A stretch of 64,000 nt of DNA from Hyphomicrobiales bacterium (GTDB lineage Bacteria; Pseudomonadota; Alphaproteobacteria; Rhizobiales; Beijerinckiaceae). The notes below the pieces were generated by a model. The model saw only the letters and a program-made list of their open reading frames with translations. It ran no database searches and had not been told where the DNA came from. The position numbers were made by a program, and so were the translations under genes. Each line of letters begins with the position of its first letter. Positions within the stretch are counted from its first letter, which is position 1. Below are positions 18,578 through 26,207 of this stretch, piece by piece. The stretch covers positions 1 to 64,000 of the forward strand of contig CANGIS010000005.1 in the NCBI GenBank assembly GCA_947454055.1, written 5' to 3'.

Positions 18578-19033
18578 ATGGGTGGGATTGATACGGACCT
18601 GGAAAATGCCATCGGGCATTTCGAAAAATCCATTGCCCTTTGCGAACTCGGCGGATTCGATCAAACTGGCCTTCAAGGTTATCAGGCTGAAATGGCGCTG
18701 ATGCACGCTGTGCAATCGGCGCATACCTCGCTCGAAAGCGGTCTGTTGCGCATTCTCGAAATGCTGGATGAAGAAAGACCGGAGGGGCGCAATTGGCATG
18801 CCGACCTGATTCGTCGGGTTGCCCGCGAAATGCCTCGACGCCGACCAGCCATTCTCAGCAAAGAACTGGCGGCTGCCGCCGATGAAACCCGACGGTTCCG
18901 TCATCGTGCGACCAATAATTATGACGGTTTCGAAATCATGGATATCGATCCGACAATCACTGCCGCGCGCAAACTCGTGCAAAGATTGCGCGCTGAAATA
19001 GCGATTTTTAAAAGCGTGATCGATCCGGTCTAA
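18578..19033 (+). CDS. HepT-like HEPN protein, probably degenerate toxin
   Basis: 151-residue helical protein resembling HepT-type HEPN ribonuclease toxins: a conserved centre (GYQAEMALMHAVQSAHTSLE), an RNWHADLIRRV helix, and a late DETRRFRHRATNNYDGF. In the relatives I recall, this last motif is R-x4-H followed by a tyrosine; here R108 is present but the histidine position is Asn113 (AAT at 18914). Also, a reading frame starting at the ATG 18564 encodes MTDARWVGLIRT, which resembles a usual N-terminus but is in another frame from the body, hinting at a small frameshift near 18600. It is therefore likely inactive. Function and frameshift are inference. Confidence 0.6.
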   Translation: MGGIDTDLENAIGHFEKSIALCELGGFDQTGLQGYQAEMALMHAVQSAHTSLESGLLRILEMLDEERPEGRNWHADLIRRVAREMPRRRPAILSKELAAAADETRRFRHRATNNYDGFEIMDIDPTITAARKLVQRLRAEIAIFKSVIDPV

Positions 19034-19054
19034 AACCGGTTCTCAGCATGCCAT

Positions 19055-19690
19055 TCAATCTTTGAATTCGGCAAGCCGCGCGGCATAACGGGCCATCTGG
19101 TCCACCTCGATATTGAGCTTGCTGCCCGCCTTCACCGCACCCCATGTCGTCACTTCCAGCGTGTGCGGGATCAAAAGGACGGTCAGACGATCGTGATCAA
19201 CCGAATTGATCGTCAAGGAGGTGCCATCAAGCGCCACCGAGCCTTTCTCGACAACAAATTTGGCGAGCTCCTTCGGAACACGGATGGTGAACTTGGCCGT
19301 TGCCCCCCACGACGAGCCGGCTTTATCTGTAATATCATCGCGCGCAATGACGTCGGCCACACCATCGACATGGCCGGACACCAGATGTCCGCCCAGCTCA
19401 TCGCCGATTTTCAAGGCCCGTTCGAGATTGAGCTTGGTACCAACCTGCCAGGACCCTACCGTCGTGCGGGCCAAAGTTTCGGCTGCGGCATCAATATCAA
19501 ACCAGCACCCGCCCCCAGCTCGCGGGCCAAAGCCCACCACCGTCAGACACGGACCGGAACACGCAATCGACGCCCCCATCGCAATGGTCGCCGCATCATA
19601 GGACGCATGAATGCGAATACGCCGCAGCGAGGTGCCATGGTCTTTGACGCTCTCGATCACGCCAATATCGGTAACAATGCCGGTAAACAT
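19055..19690 (-). CDS. ribE: Riboflavin synthase alpha chain
   Basis: 211-residue enzyme that dismutates two lumazine molecules into riboflavin. It begins MFTGIVTDIGVIESV and has two similar lumazine-binding halves, each with a motif of the type GHVDGVADV (VSGHVDGVADVI in the first). VALDGTSLTINSV and the ending with LIPHTLEVTTW are typical. The start at 19690 follows GGAGAGGCTG. It overlaps no gene but follows ribD closely (17 bp). On its 3' side it converges with the HepT-like gene with 21 bp between stops. Confidence 0.96.
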   Translation of the reverse strand: MFTGIVTDIGVIESVKDHGTSLRRIRIHASYDAATIAMGASIACSGPCLTVVGFGPRAGGGCWFDIDAAAETLARTTVGSWQVGTKLNLERALKIGDELGGHLVSGHVDGVADVIARDDITDKAGSSWGATAKFTIRVPKELAKFVVEKGSVALDGTSLTINSVDHDRLTVLLIPHTLEVTTWGAVKAGSKLNIEVDQMARYAARLAEFKD

Positions 19691-19707
19691 CAGCCTCTCC
19701 TTGCGGG

Positions 19708-20826
19708 TCAAACCCGATAATAATGAATCAGACTATCGCGTCCGCTGGCGATCGGCTTTGCAGCCGCAAACCGCTTTTTATTAGCCAGCGCCTTTTTCAA
19801 CCCGGGCCGCATCGCCACAATGCCTTCACGCCCCAGCGGTTCGGGGCTCGTATAGATCGTCACGCCGTCAACCATATCGGCCACAACCAGCGCCTCGGCC
19901 AACATCGGCCCCCCCTCGCTCAAGATCCGGGTCAGGCCGCGTTCAGCCAGAAGGTGCAATACGGCCACCACATCGAGACGCTTATCGGAACCGAGCGCCG
20001 CCCGCTCGACAATAACGCCCTGCGCCCGAAAGGCTTCGGCCTTTTCTTCTGTCGCTCCAGGTCCTGTCACGATCCAGGTCGGCACCGAATGACAGGTCTC
20101 GACCAGACGGCTTTCGAGCGGCGTATCCAGATGGGTATCGACCACAATCCGCACGGGCGAAAATTGCATCATGCCGGGCAGCCGGCAGGTCAGATCCGGA
20201 TTATCCGCCAACACGGTGCCGACACCGACCATAATCGCATCATGGGCGGCACGAGCCAGATGCACACGGTGCTTTGAACTGGTTGACGACACCATCAATT
20301 GCCGTCCCGTGACCCCCGCATAGCCATCCGCGGTTTGGGCCAATTTCAAGGTGACAAGCGGACGGTGATCGACAATTCTCCGGATAAAGCCGAGCGCAAC
20401 CGCCCTTGCCTCGGCCTCGCATACGCCGTTGACGACCTCGATGCCCGCTTGACGCAAGATCGCGTGGCCGCCGCCCTTCACCCGCGGATCAGGGTCTTCA
20501 AAGGCCGAAACAACCCTCCGGATACCGGCTGCAACAATGGCTTCCGCGCAAGGGGGCGTTTTGCCATGATGCGCACAGGGCTCCAGCGTCACCGCCATGG
20601 ATGCGCCGCGGGCCGCCTCCCCTGCCATCGCGATGGCTTGGGTTTCGGCATGGGGCCTGCCGCCAGCTTGGGTAAAGCCGCGCCCGACAATCACCGGATC
20701 CTGACCTTCCATCCGCCAGATCACGGCTCCGACAGACGGATTGGGCCACGTCCGACCAAGTCCGCGCCGGGCCAGCACCAGCGCGTGACGCATCATCGCC
20801 CCGTCAATCGCGGCAGAGATTTCCAT
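19708..20826 (-). CDS. ribD: Riboflavin biosynthesis deaminase/reductase RibD
   Basis: 372-residue bifunctional enzyme. The N-terminal deaminase shows the zinc site PHAETQAI and EPCAHHGKTPPCAEAI; the C-terminal reductase begins around RPLVTLKLAQTADG and includes LSEGGPMLAEALV. It uses the GTP-derived pyrimidine made upstream in the pathway. The ATG at 20826 is preferred over a TTG nine bases earlier. It starts 5 bp after nrdR ends. Confidence 0.95.
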   Translation of the reverse strand: MEISAAIDGAMMRHALVLARRGLGRTWPNPSVGAVIWRMEGQDPVIVGRGFTQAGGRPHAETQAIAMAGEAARGASMAVTLEPCAHHGKTPPCAEAIVAAGIRRVVSAFEDPDPRVKGGGHAILRQAGIEVVNGVCEAEARAVALGFIRRIVDHRPLVTLKLAQTADGYAGVTGRQLMVSSTSSKHRVHLARAAHDAIMVGVGTVLADNPDLTCRLPGMMQFSPVRIVVDTHLDTPLESRLVETCHSVPTWIVTGPGATEEKAEAFRAQGVIVERAALGSDKRLDVVAVLHLLAERGLTRILSEGGPMLAEALVVADMVDGVTIYTSPEPLGREGIVAMRPGLKKALANKKRFAAAKPIASGRDSLIHYYRV

Positions 20827-20831
20827 CACGG

Positions 20832-21326
20832 TCAACTTTCATCGGGTCTGGAAGCCGGGCGGTCGCCCGTTTCCTCGTCCGCCGATAATTGGTCCAGCAA
20901 CTCGCCAAAATCCTTCGCCTCGCGAAAATTCCGGTAGACGCTGGCAAAGCGCACATAGGCGACATCGTCGAGGCCTTTGAGCCCCTCCATGACCAATTCG
21001 CCGATCGTCTGGCTCGTAACCTCGCCCTCACCCATGCTTTCAAGCTGGCGAACAATGCCATTCACCATCCGCTCGGTCCGCTCCAGATCGACAGGCCGCT
21101 TGCGTAATGCAACTTCAATCGAGCGCATCAGCTTGTCACGCTCGAACGGAATGCGTCGACCGGAGCGCTTCACCACCGTCAATTCGCGCAATTGGACGCG
21201 CTCAAACGTGGTGAAGCGTCCGCCGCAATCAGGGCAGACTCGCCGACGCCGGATGACGGATCCGTCCTCACCGGGACGAGAATCCTTCACCTGGCTTTCA
21301 ACACTGCCGCAATAGGGACAACGCAC
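20832..21326 (-). CDS. nrdR: Transcriptional repressor NrdR
   Basis: 164-residue repressor of ribonucleotide reductase genes. A four-cysteine zinc ribbon (MRCPYCGS and [13 protein letters not shown]) precedes an ATP-cone domain with [19 protein letters not shown]/dATP binding sets DNA binding to NrdR boxes. It sits between glyA and ribD, the usual order in this group. Confidence 0.96.
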   Translation of the reverse strand: MRCPYCGSVESQVKDSRPGEDGSVIRRRRVCPDCGGRFTTFERVQLRELTVVKRSGRRIPFERDKLMRSIEVALRKRPVDLERTERMVNGIVRQLESMGEGEVTSQTIGELVMEGLKGLDDVAYVRFASVYRNFREAKDFGELLDQLSADEETGDRPASRPDES

Positions 21327-21338
21327 CTAAAGCCTCGC

Positions 21339-22646
21339 TTAGCCGTAAATCGGAAAGCGTTTTGTCAGCGCATGGACGCGTTCTTTGACGGAGGCCTCGA
21401 CCTCGCCATTGCCGGTCTCGCCGTTCTTCGAAAGGCCATCCAGCGTTTCGACGATCAGCTTGCCCACTTCGCGGAATTCCTCGACGCCGAAGCCGCGCGA
21501 TGTGGCCGCTGGTGTTCCAAGACGAATGCCCGAGGTGATGGTCGGCTTTTCAGGATCAAACGGCACGCCATTCTTGTTGCAGGTGATGTGCGCGCGGCCA
21601 AGGGAAGCCTCGGAAGCCTTGCCCGTAATGCTCTTGGGACGCAGATCAACCAGCATCAAATGGTTATCGGTACCGCCGGTAACGATCTTGAAGCCGCCCG
21701 CAATCAGCGTGTCGGCAAGCGCCGACGCGTTCTCGACGACGGCGCTGGCATAGGATTTGAACTCCGGCGTCAGTGCCTCGCCGAAGGCTACGGCCTTGGC
21801 CGCAATCACATGCATCAGAGGACCGCCCTGCATACCGGGGAACACCGCCGAATTGATCTTTTTGGCAATATCCTCGTCGTTGGACAAAATAATGCCGCCG
21901 CGCGGCCCCCGCAGGGTCTTGTGCGTGGTCGAGGTTGCGACATGGGCGTGCGGGAACGGCGATGGATGGGCGCCACCGGCCACAAGGCCCGCAAAATGCG
22001 CCATGTCGACCAGAAAATAAGCGCCAACCTTATCGGCAATTTCGCGGAAGCGCTTGAAATCCCAATGACGGGCATAGCCCGAACCACCGGCGATGATCAG
22101 CTTCGGCTTGGCTTCAAGCGCGAGTGCTTCGACCTTATCCATATTGATCGTCTGTGTTTCCGGCTCGACGCCATAGGAAACCACCTTGAACCATTTGCCC
22201 GAAACATTCGGAGGCGCGCCATGGGTCAAATGACCGCCAGCTGCGAGATCAAGGCCCATAAACGTATCACCGGGCTGTAAAAGCGCCAGAAAGACGGCCT
22301 GATTGGCCTGCGAGCCGGAATTGGGCTGCACATTGGCAAATTTGCAGTCGAACAATTGGCACGCCCGCTTGATGGCGAGGTCTTCGGCAATATCGACAAA
22401 CTGGCATCCGCCATAATACCGGCGGCCGGGATAGCCTTCGGCATATTTATTCGTCATCACCGAGCCTTGCGCCTCAAGGACAGCACGCGAAACGATGTTT
22501 TCCGATGCGATCAGTTCGATCTCGTCGCGCTGGCGACCAAGTTCAAGCTTAACCGCTTCCGCGATTTCGGGATCACGATCCGCAAGGGACGCGGAAAAAA
22601 AGGAATTCGACAAGCGCGAGGCGCGATAGGCGGCAAGATCGTTCAT
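21339..22646 (-). CDS. glyA: Serine hydroxymethyltransferase
   Basis: 435-residue PLP enzyme interconverting serine and glycine and charging tetrahydrofolate with one-carbon units. Signatures: [37 protein letters not shown], and the PLP lysine in [16 protein letters not shown]. Standard length. It begins the nrdR-rib gene run; the 305 bp upstream show no gene or recognised riboswitch. Confidence 0.97.
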   Translation of the reverse strand: MNDLAAYRASRLSNSFFSASLADRDPEIAEAVKLELGRQRDEIELIASENIVSRAVLEAQGSVMTNKYAEGYPGRRYYGGCQFVDIAEDLAIKRACQLFDCKFANVQPNSGSQANQAVFLALLQPGDTFMGLDLAAGGHLTHGAPPNVSGKWFKVVSYGVEPETQTINMDKVEALALEAKPKLIIAGGSGYARHWDFKRFREIADKVGAYFLVDMAHFAGLVAGGAHPSPFPHAHVATSTTHKTLRGPRGGIILSNDEDIAKKINSAVFPGMQGGPLMHVIAAKAVAFGEALTPEFKSYASAVVENASALADTLIAGGFKIVTGGTDNHLMLVDLRPKSITGKASEASLGRAHITCNKNGVPFDPEKPTITSGIRLGTPAATSRGFGVEEFREVGKLIVETLDGLSKNGETGNGEVEASVKERVHALTKRFPIYG

Positions 22647-22951
22647 GGGTCAGGATGCTTTCGAAAGTGACACAACCAAAGGGGACTACACCGATTAACC
22701 CTCCCTCTACGTGCACACGTCAAAGGCGGTTCATGATGATCATCCCTATGGGGGCGGCTCCTAGCACGCCCGCGCCGCCGCGTCCAAATCCATTTGTACG
22801 GAGAATGGCGGGGGCAGAAAAACAACCGCGCTTTAGTGTGTCCGGCTAGCGCCTTACCCGCCAAACCCAAGCTACCCCCGTTCACAAAAACGTCACAGGT
22901 TAACGGCACCGTGAATGGCAATGTTCAAGCATATGATTCGGAGGGTGGATA
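22647..22951. other. Intergenic region between divergent genes
   Basis: About 300 bp separating glyA (minus) and a small plus-strand gene. It must hold their promoters, but no convincing -35/-10 pair, riboswitch core or repeat was found. Confidence 0.4.
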
Positions 22952-23221
22952 ATGAGCCTAACGGAAATGCACCTGCCCCCGCCCTTTTTTGGCTTTTCTT
23001 GGGATGGCAGCTTTTGGGAGGGCAGCCTGCCCGAAACCGCCGAGGCCCGCATGACCCGTGCCCGCAGAGCAGCTCTCGCCCGAAGGGCTCGGGCCTTTGT
23101 CGAGCTTTATCTATCCGAAGCGGTGCTTGAATTATCACAAAACCCGATTGTGTTATCGGACGATAATGCCGCCGATATCGCCTTTGGCCGCTCCGATTGT
23201 GACTTCCTGTTTCGCGACTGA
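22952..23221 (+). CDS. Small protein of unknown function
   Basis: 89 residues beginning MSLTEMHLPPPFFGFSWDG. A very good Shine-Dalgarno, GGAGGGTGG, precedes the ATG, which is the main reason to call it real. The middle is arginine/alanine-rich and probably helical (TRARRAALARRARAFVE); the end is acidic. No signal peptide or membrane segment. It stands alone upstream of tRNA-Phe. Not recognised. Confidence 0.6.
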   Translation: MSLTEMHLPPPFFGFSWDGSFWEGSLPETAEARMTRARRAALARRARAFVELYLSEAVLELSQNPIVLSDDNAADIAFGRSDCDFLFRD

Positions 23222-23267
23222 GGTTTACCGCGAGACAAGAAGACTGCAATAATCGTCGTCCGAAGGC

Positions 23268-23296
23268 TGGACAGCACCCTTCCTACCCACTATAAC
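23268..23296 (+). promoter_or_regulatory. Sigma-70-type promoter of tRNA-Phe
   Basis: TGGACA at 23268-23273 and TATAAC at 23291-23296 are separated by 17 bp, and the tRNA begins 30 bp after the -10. The same TATAAC -10 appears before the tRNA-Pro gene in this window. Confidence 0.7.
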
Positions 23297-23326
23297 GCCC
23301 GCCTGTTCAGCGCTTTTACGCCGGAC

Positions 23327-23402
23327 GCCCAGGTAGCTCAGTTGGTAGAGCATGCGACTGAAAATCGCAGTGTCGCTGGTTCGATTCCAGCCCTGGGCAC
23401 CA
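23327..23402 (+). tRNA. tRNA-Phe (GAA anticodon)
   Basis: Acceptor stem GCCCAGG pairs with CCTGGGC, followed by A and an encoded CCA. The anticodon loop CTGAAAA, between TGCGA and TCGCA, gives GAA. The T arm contains GTTCGATTC. A run of seven T follows immediately and probably ends the transcript. Confidence 0.98.
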
Positions 23403-23724
23403 TTTTTTTAGCAACATTTCGAATTTAACCAAGCGAAGCAGGTTATTTTTCGATAACGGCTTTTTTCACGGCGCGCCGCCTAAGATCGAACGGTTTTGAT
23501 GCACTTGGCGTTCAGCCTGTTATGAAACACGGGCAATATCCGCTCAAGCCCGATGCACCGAAACTGATCAGCAACAACAAAAGAGCGTTGTTCGCCCACC
23601 ACCGCCCGCTACCACGGGTCAGCCCATCATCATCGTCATACGCGCTGCGTCGTTCAAGGGCGCGGGTGCATATTAAAGATCAAGTGCAAATCTATTATAT
23701 TTTTTAAGTCTTTAGGAAAAAAGG
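23403..23724 (+). other. Gene-free stretch after tRNA-Phe
   Basis: No supported gene. A short hairpin (GTTAT/ATAAC around 23442) followed by CTTTTTT may back up termination of the tRNA. No repeat of the tRNA 3' end was seen further along, so there is no evidence of an integrated island here. Confidence 0.4.
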
Positions 23725-24450
23725 GTGTTGGACCGCATTGTGCCGAAAATCTCGTCGGTCGTAACCAATAACCAAGCCATGGGCTCGCCCAATCGCTGGG
23801 ATGACATGGGTCTGACGGCGGCGCACCTTACCGCTCTCAGAACGGCGATGACCGATAGCGGAATTGAAAATACCAACCCGAACTTTGCAAAATATCTGTT
23901 TAATCTTTCTGCCGTTTACATGAATCTTTCAGGAACAGCGCGTTTGGGTTCCGAAGGTGCATCGGTCATCCCGTTACGCGCCTATGCCTATGTCTTGATG
24001 AGAGCAGCAGCCCAGGCCGACAACACGGTGTTTCGTCCGGGAGAGATCGAAGGCGAAGACGGTTATCTTGAGATTGCCCGTGCCGACCGCTGCGCGCACG
24101 TCCTGAGTAAAGATATAACGGGCACGGCTCGCCTGATTGACCGGCTAATGTTTTCGGCGATTATCCATCAGAGTTTAGGATCGAACGCTCATAATGTAGC
24201 TCGTCCCGAGGGAAAGGATCGACCCCGCTCCGTGCGGCTTGACAATGATGCAGGTGATTGGGGTATCTCGATCTTGCGTCGCCAACAGTGCAACAGCGGC
24301 GAGATCAACAACGAAATTGTCCGTGTTATCGATTCTTTCGACGAAGAATCAGAAAAGGCGAGTTCCTTCGCCGATCAAAACGACAATGCATTTCGAAATT
24401 ATATGCTTCAACTGATGGGTAATTTAGATAACCCGAATTACGGGGATTAA
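23725..24450 (+). CDS. Protein of unknown function, 241 residues
   Basis: A soluble-looking protein with no signal peptide or long hydrophobic segment. The first third is rich in asparagine and small residues; a helical centre (YLFNLSAVYMNLSG, IPLRAYAYVLMRAAAQAD) leads to a more polar, acidic C-terminus (DSFDEESEKASSF). The GTG start has AGGAAAAAAG before it; an ATG 54 bp on is possible. It is alone between tRNA-Phe and a hairpin. I do not recognise the family. Confidence 0.7.
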   Translation: MLDRIVPKISSVVTNNQAMGSPNRWDDMGLTAAHLTALRTAMTDSGIENTNPNFAKYLFNLSAVYMNLSGTARLGSEGASVIPLRAYAYVLMRAAAQADNTVFRPGEIEGEDGYLEIARADRCAHVLSKDITGTARLIDRLMFSAIIHQSLGSNAHNVARPEGKDRPRSVRLDNDAGDWGISILRRQQCNSGEINNEIVRVIDSFDEESEKASSFADQNDNAFRNYMLQLMGNLDNPNYGD

Positions 24451-24871
24451 TTCCCTAGAACTTAGTCACATCTTGAAATAGCCGGGGTGAAAAGCCGAAA
24501 TCACCCTGGCGGTTATTTTGCATTGAAAACACTTTTTTTGACAGTCGGAACGACTGCTCGTTTGTCCAGCGTGATGGAGTGTGGGCCGTCGATTGCACGG
24601 CTTGGGTAGCGTTCAGCGCCCGACGAGGCCTCGCACCACCAGGGATAGAAGGTGCGTCGGCCAATGCCGCTCATGGCAGCCCTTAAACCATGGTCAATTC
24701 TGGCCTCGACAGAAATATAAGCTGGCCACACTGCAATTGACCCAGCCTTTATAGCCTGACAACCAACCCAAATACGTTTCAAAAAACGAGTTTTGCTGAC
24801 GGAAGCTATTTTAGGTATAAGCCGATCAGCCTTACGATCGCTTGTGACCTGCCATGAGGAATTGACCCGCT
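24451..24871. other. Intergenic region with a probable terminator
   Basis: About 420 bp. Just after the 241-residue gene a 9-bp stem (CCGGGGTGA with TCACCCTGG, one G-T pair, around 24484-24512) followed by a T-rich run probably ends its transcript. A minus-strand reading frame of 89 codons at 24513-24782 is open, but has no good start signal or recognised motif and is not called. Confidence 0.5.
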
Positions 24872-26083
24872 ATGAATACCCATCCGCTCGCCGACGTCGT
24901 TTCCAGTCAATATGAACGGTGGATGTATCCTCAGCCGATCCTCGATCTCCCCGCATGGTTGACCGGGAACTGGCAATGGTTTGACCCCAGCCATGCCCAT
25001 CGGATGTTCTGGCCGGATCGCGAATACAAGGCTGGCATGGACATTCTTGTCGCCGGATGCGGAACCAATCAGGCCGCAGTCCTTGCCTATACGAATCCGG
25101 AAGCCAAGATACTGGCCATCGATGTCAGCCAGCCATCCTTGAACCATCACCAGTTCCTCAAAGATCGCTATGGGATGAACAATCTCGAGCTTCGTCTGCT
25201 CCCGATTGAAGAAGTGGCAAGTCTCGACCGCAATTTCGATCTTATTGTCACCACCGGCGTGCTTCACCATCTGGCTGACCCCAAAGTCGGCATGAAGTCG
25301 CTTGCCGCTTGCCTGCGTCCGGAGGGCGTCATCGCAACGATGCTCTATGCCCGATATGGACGGATCGGCGTCGAGATGATGCAGTCGGTCTTTCGTGAAC
25401 TGGGGTTACGTCAAAACGACACCTCGGTCCTCATGGTCAAGGACGCCCTTGCCGTGCTGCCGCCGGATCACCCGGTGAAGTCCTATATGAGCATTGCACC
25501 CGACCTTCAGTTTGATGCCGGTCTGGTGGATACTTTCCTGCATGGCCGTGATCGCAGCTATACGGTGCCCGACTGCCTCGACCTCGTCACATCCGCTGGC
25601 CTCGTCTTTCAGGATTTATTCCTGAAGGCGCCCTATTATCCACCTCAAAACCATTCAAGCGCCTTCTATCATTCGGTGGCGGCTCTGCCTGTTGCGCAGC
25701 AATGGGCTATTATGGAGCAGATCAATTTCCGCAACGCCTGCCATTTCTTTACCGCACGCCACAAGGACAGTTCGCCGGAAAGCTACAAGATCGACTTCGA
25801 GACGGAAGCAGCCCTCGATTATATACCGTCGCTGCGTTATCGCTGCACTACAAACGGTCGCCAGATTTCCCGTCAGAGCTGGAACATGAACCTTGATGCC
25901 GTGCAGTCGGCGTTCGTCGAACAGATGGATGGCTACCGCACCATCGGCGAGATCGCGGCCGCCGCTCGTCCGCATCCGGCGATTGCCATGCGAAGTCAGG
26001 GCGAAGCCGACATTCTCGCGAAAAATTTCTTTCAAACCCTGTGGCGGCTCGACATTTTAGCGGTCAGCTTGACCGCGCCCTAA
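24872..26083 (+). CDS. SAM-dependent methyltransferase with C-terminal regulatory-like domain
   Basis: 403 residues. The N-terminal half is a class I methyltransferase: DILVAGCGTNQAAVLA as motif I, ILAIDVSQPSL, and DLIVTTGVLHHLADP as motif IV. The C-terminal part, from about residue 330, has a short helical unit (FVEQMDGYRTIGEIAAAA) like the PqqD or methyltransferase-regulatory winged helix seen in some peptide- or lipid-modifying enzymes. Start ATG at 24872 after GAGGAATTGACCCGCT. It has no same-strand partner nearby, so its substrate is unknown. Confidence 0.82.
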   Translation: MNTHPLADVVSSQYERWMYPQPILDLPAWLTGNWQWFDPSHAHRMFWPDREYKAGMDILVAGCGTNQAAVLAYTNPEAKILAIDVSQPSLNHHQFLKDRYGMNNLELRLLPIEEVASLDRNFDLIVTTGVLHHLADPKVGMKSLAACLRPEGVIATMLYARYGRIGVEMMQSVFRELGLRQNDTSVLMVKDALAVLPPDHPVKSYMSIAPDLQFDAGLVDTFLHGRDRSYTVPDCLDLVTSAGLVFQDLFLKAPYYPPQNHSSAFYHSVAALPVAQQWAIMEQINFRNACHFFTARHKDSSPESYKIDFETEAALDYIPSLRYRCTTNGRQISRQSWNMNLDAVQSAFVEQMDGYRTIGEIAAAARPHPAIAMRSQGEADILAKNFFQTLWRLDILAVSLTAP

Positions 26084-26207
26084 GCAGAGTGAAGGCAGAG
26101 GCCTGTCCATCGCTTGACCTCGAATGTCCCTTGGCAACTGCCTTTGCACCTGTTGGGGACGTAGATCGCGCGCGTTCACGCCGTCAGTGCTGTTGACGGG
26201 CAAGGCG

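Noticed and set aside
21192-22280. 362-codon plus-strand frame opposite nrdR/glyA
   Set aside because: Antisense shadow of glyA and nrdR; no Shine-Dalgarno or family pattern.
22647-22951. Glycine or SAM riboswitch before glyA
   Set aside because: No recognisable conserved core; distance and sequence give no support.
24513-24782. 89-codon minus-strand frame in an intergenic region
   Set aside because: No ribosome site, no recognised motif, and it runs into a terminator hairpin.
23327-26083. Genomic island integrated at tRNA-Phe
   Set aside because: No integrase and no repeat of the tRNA 3' end was found.
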